Below are positions 30,633 through 32,072 of a DNA stretch of 32,072 nt, one piece after another. A program made the translations under genes and the position numbers. The stretch covers positions 1-32,072 of the forward strand of contig PXBF01000013.1 of the NCBI GenBank assembly GCA_003567005.1. Reading direction: 5' to 3'. The notes beneath the pieces were generated by a model, which was not told where the DNA came from, searched no databases, and saw nothing but the letters and a program-made list of their open reading frames with translations. Source of the DNA: PVC group bacterium. Lineage in GTDB: Bacteria > Verrucomicrobiota > Kiritimatiellia > UBA8416. The first letter of the stretch is position 1. Each line of letters starts with the position of its first letter.

Positions 30633-31799
30633 ATGACGAGACATGACATCCAGAATCCGATCGTTCTGCTGGATGGCTTTAGCAGTGAGGAAATTCGCTG
30701 CCTATTGAAGTACGCACACCAGTGGGGTTGGGAATTACACGGTACATGGGAAGCGGATAGCCCTTGGATCCGGGACCGCAGACCTGCGGGTGCGATGATT
30801 AGGGACGCTTACCGTAAGCATCTTGCTGCTTATCTGCGCGGGATTGGTTGTCCGGTCGTGCGGTTTGACAAACTTACGAATAGGGATGATCGTTTGGTTT
30901 CGGCGGTTTTTGCTGATCTTGCATTAAGTGGCCGCATGGCTGCGGAACATTTTTCCGTCCGCAAGTTCCAACAAGTTGCCTTTGTCGGATATGATCCAGA
31001 GGATCCTGAAGCATATAAGCATGCAATGTTCCATGCATTTCGAGAGCGGACCCGTGCGCTTGGGATGCATTGCTGGCTTTTCAGTCTTGTTGACTGTCTT
31101 CGTGAGAATCCCGTTGACCGGGATAAGGCGCAAATGGCCGCTCTTTCTAATTGGCTTCGTGATTTACCGAAGCCGGTTGGCATGTTCTGTGCTAACGACA
31201 TCATGGGGGAACGGCTTATTGCGCTATGTTTGCGGATGGAGCTTGCTGTACCCGAGGATGTTGCTGTGCTTGGATATGGTAACACTGTCAGGTGCGAGAT
31301 TGCGCCGGTGCGTCTGTCGTCGTTTGACCCCGCACTGGATGCGCAGGTGGAATCTGCCGCCATGCTGCTGCAAGGATTAATGAACGGGGAGCCTGCGCCG
31401 AAGGAGCCTGTCATGGTTCCCCCGGCGGGTATTATAGAGCGACGCAGTACGAATGTTCTGGCCGTTGCAAATCCTGTTGTTGCACGTGCCTTGCGATTCG
31501 TGTGGGACAATTTTGAGTGCGACTTGTCCGTGACGGATGTAGCGGCGCATGTTGGGGTCAATCGCCGCACGCTGGAGCGTGCATTCAAGGTGGAACTTGG
31601 TCAAACCATACGCGGGGAGCTACGGCGCAGGCGGCTCCATGCGGTCTGCGATCTGTTGCGTAATTCCGATGATTCTATCGCTTCAATCGCGACCAGAGTT
31701 GGTTACCGCTCGACACAATACCTTTATCATGTATTTCTTGCCGCATATGGCATCACCCCGCGGAAATATCGACTGAGCAAACGCAGTCAATCGTCTTAG
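30633..31799 (+). CDS. XylR-type AraC-family transcription regulator
   Basis: 388 residues. The first 270 or so resemble the LacI/periplasmic-binding-protein-like sensor of XylR: AAEHFSVRKFQQVAFVGYD, PVGMFCANDIMGERLI, VPEDVAVLGYGN and the ERRSTNVLA linker. About 280-385 form a double helix-turn-helix AraC domain (LSVTDVAAHVGVNRRTLERAF, then SIASIATRVGYRSTQYLYHVF and GITPRKYR). E. coli XylR activates xylose genes when it binds xylose; many PVC genomes carry dozens of paralogs of differing specificity. It sits next to the second DUF6288 gene and the interrupted third locus, and the GH67 gene lies elsewhere in the window, so it may control the shared promoters here or remote genes. The ribosome binding site is weak (GGAAAG). 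Confidence 0.92.
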   Translation: MTRHDIQNPIVLLDGFSSEEIRCLLKYAHQWGWELHGTWEADSPWIRDRRPAGAMIRDAYRKHLAAYLRGIGCPVVRFDKLTNRDDRLVSAVFADLALSGRMAAEHFSVRKFQQVAFVGYDPEDPEAYKHAMFHAFRERTRALGMHCWLFSLVDCLRENPVDRDKAQMAALSNWLRDLPKPVGMFCANDIMGERLIALCLRMELAVPEDVAVLGYGNTVRCEIAPVRLSSFDPALDAQVESAAMLLQGLMNGEPAPKEPVMVPPAGIIERRSTNVLAVANPVVARALRFVWDNFECDLSVTDVAAHVGVNRRTLERAFKVELGQTIRGELRRRRLHAVCDLLRNSDDSIASIATRVGYRSTQYLYHVFLAAYGITPRKYRLSKRSQSS

Positions 31800-31863
31800 C
31801 AACGACGCCCTTCTTTTATTTGCAGTGTCGCAATGGCGGATAAATAAATACGCAAAATCGCAA

Positions 31864-31893
31864 TTGTTGTTATTGTGGTGATCCGACTACAGT
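31864..31893 (+). promoter_or_regulatory. Sigma70-like promoter, copy 3 of a three-copy set
   Basis: TTGTTG (31864-31869), 18-base spacer, TACAGT (31888-31893), with flanking GCAATTGTTG and ATCCGACTACAGT close to the copy at 26527-26556. The distance from the -10 start to the next ATG is 52 bases, the same as in copy 2. Confidence 0.65.
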
Positions 31894-31939
31894 AAAACAT
31901 GATCAGTCATGAATGACAGTAAATGAGGAGATGCAAATA

Positions 31940-31999
31940 ATGAGATCAAAACACTGGCATCCCATAGGGTTTAAAGAAAAAGCTGGCTTTTGTTGTTAA
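31940..31999 (+). pseudogene. Start of an interrupted gene (19 codons)
   Basis: An ATG at 31940 follows GAGGAG with nine bases between and a promoter like that of the second DUF6288 gene. The first residues, MRSKH, parallel MKSRH of that gene, but the frame stops after 19 codons (TAA 31997-31999), just before an apparent transposase start. The likeliest reading is that a third promoter-sharing gene was interrupted by an insertion sequence. Continuity beyond the window cannot be seen, so a short leader peptide is also possible. Confidence 0.45.
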
Positions 32000-32045
32000 A
32001 ATCCTCCACTCGGAGGACATGCAAAAACAAAACCAAAAACCAGCT
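31981..32045 (+). promoter_or_regulatory. Nested inverted repeat hiding a ribosome binding site
   Basis: AGCTGGCTTTT (31981-31991) pairs with AAAAACCAGCT (32035-32045) with one mismatch. Inside it, TCCTCC (32002-32007) pairs with GGAGGA (32012-32017), which is the ribosome binding site of the ATG at 32019. The site would be masked in transcripts that read in from outside, an arrangement known to limit translation of some transposases. Confidence 0.5.
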
Positions 32046-32072
32046 GGACATAGGTATACTACATTGAAGCAA
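32019..32072 (+). mobile_element. 5-prime end of a probable IS transposase gene (cut by window edge)
   Basis: Eighteen codons run off the window edge after GGAGGAC-ATG: MQKQNQKPAGHRYTTLKQ. The start resembles IS4-family (DUF4372-type) transposases from PVC bacteria as I remember them, but so few residues cannot settle the family. Its place just after a promoter and a truncated frame supports an inserted element. Neither end of the element nor a target duplication can be defined from this window. Confidence 0.4.

Overview
The window looks like a chromosomal segment from a PVC-group bacterium, most likely Kiritimatiellota or a neighbouring Verrucomicrobiota/Lentisphaerota lineage. This is inferred from gene content, not from a marker gene: DUF6807 (PmoA-like) and ThuA proteins, an S1 sulfatase, a GH67 alpha-glucuronidase, Gfo/Idh/MocA and XylR-type genes, two giant DUF6288/PDZ proteins, DUF6785/OPT-like membrane proteins, and short palindromic intergenic repeats. 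No rRNA, tRNA or CRISPR array was seen.

Layout. (1) 1-2142: a repeat-rich left edge, then a divergent pair of exported proteins (DUF6807 on the minus strand, ThuA domain on the plus strand) with back-to-back sigma70-like promoters. (2) 2143-11967: a long control region with a promoter, two LacI-type operators and several palindromes. It is followed on the plus strand by a 1299-residue exported fusion (catalytically degenerate sialate-esterase-like module + PDZ/DUF6288 + C-terminal beta-sandwich), a cytoplasmic GH67 alpha-glucuronidase flanked by two inverted copies of a palindromic repeat, an S1 sulfatase and a Gfo/Idh/MocA dehydrogenase. This reads as a carbohydrate-utilisation locus, probably for an acidic (glucuronate-containing), possibly sulfated polysaccharide. 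(3) 12284-25280: a tight six-gene plus-strand operon: MacB/LolD-type ATPase, miniature FtsX-type permease, second paralogous ATPase, a 1939-residue protein (PqqD-like domain, membrane anchor, inactive M28-like domain with PA domain and helical insertion, FtsX-like permease), an OPT-like membrane protein, and a DUF6785-like membrane protein carrying a large helical insertion. (4) A minus-strand hypothetical gene whose stop codon overlaps the operon's last stop. (5) 26527-31799: a second DUF6288/PDZ giant under a promoter almost identical to that of the first, then a XylR-type AraC regulator. (6) 31864-32072: a third copy of that promoter, whose gene breaks off after 19 codons next to the start of what looks like an IS transposase gene.

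How it may work together. The carbohydrate genes and the XylR-type regulator suggest breakdown of a xylan-like or other uronic-acid glycan. The two DUF6288 genes and the interrupted third locus share one promoter architecture and probably form a regulon. The most unusual part is the 13-kb operon. It joins a peptide-recognition-type domain (PqqD), a dead peptidase fold, an asymmetric pair of FtsX-like permeases with two ATPases, and two OPT-superfamily-like membrane proteins. I infer a peptide-handling or envelope-export machine that I cannot match to a described system. All family assignments are from reading motifs by eye; no database search was run.
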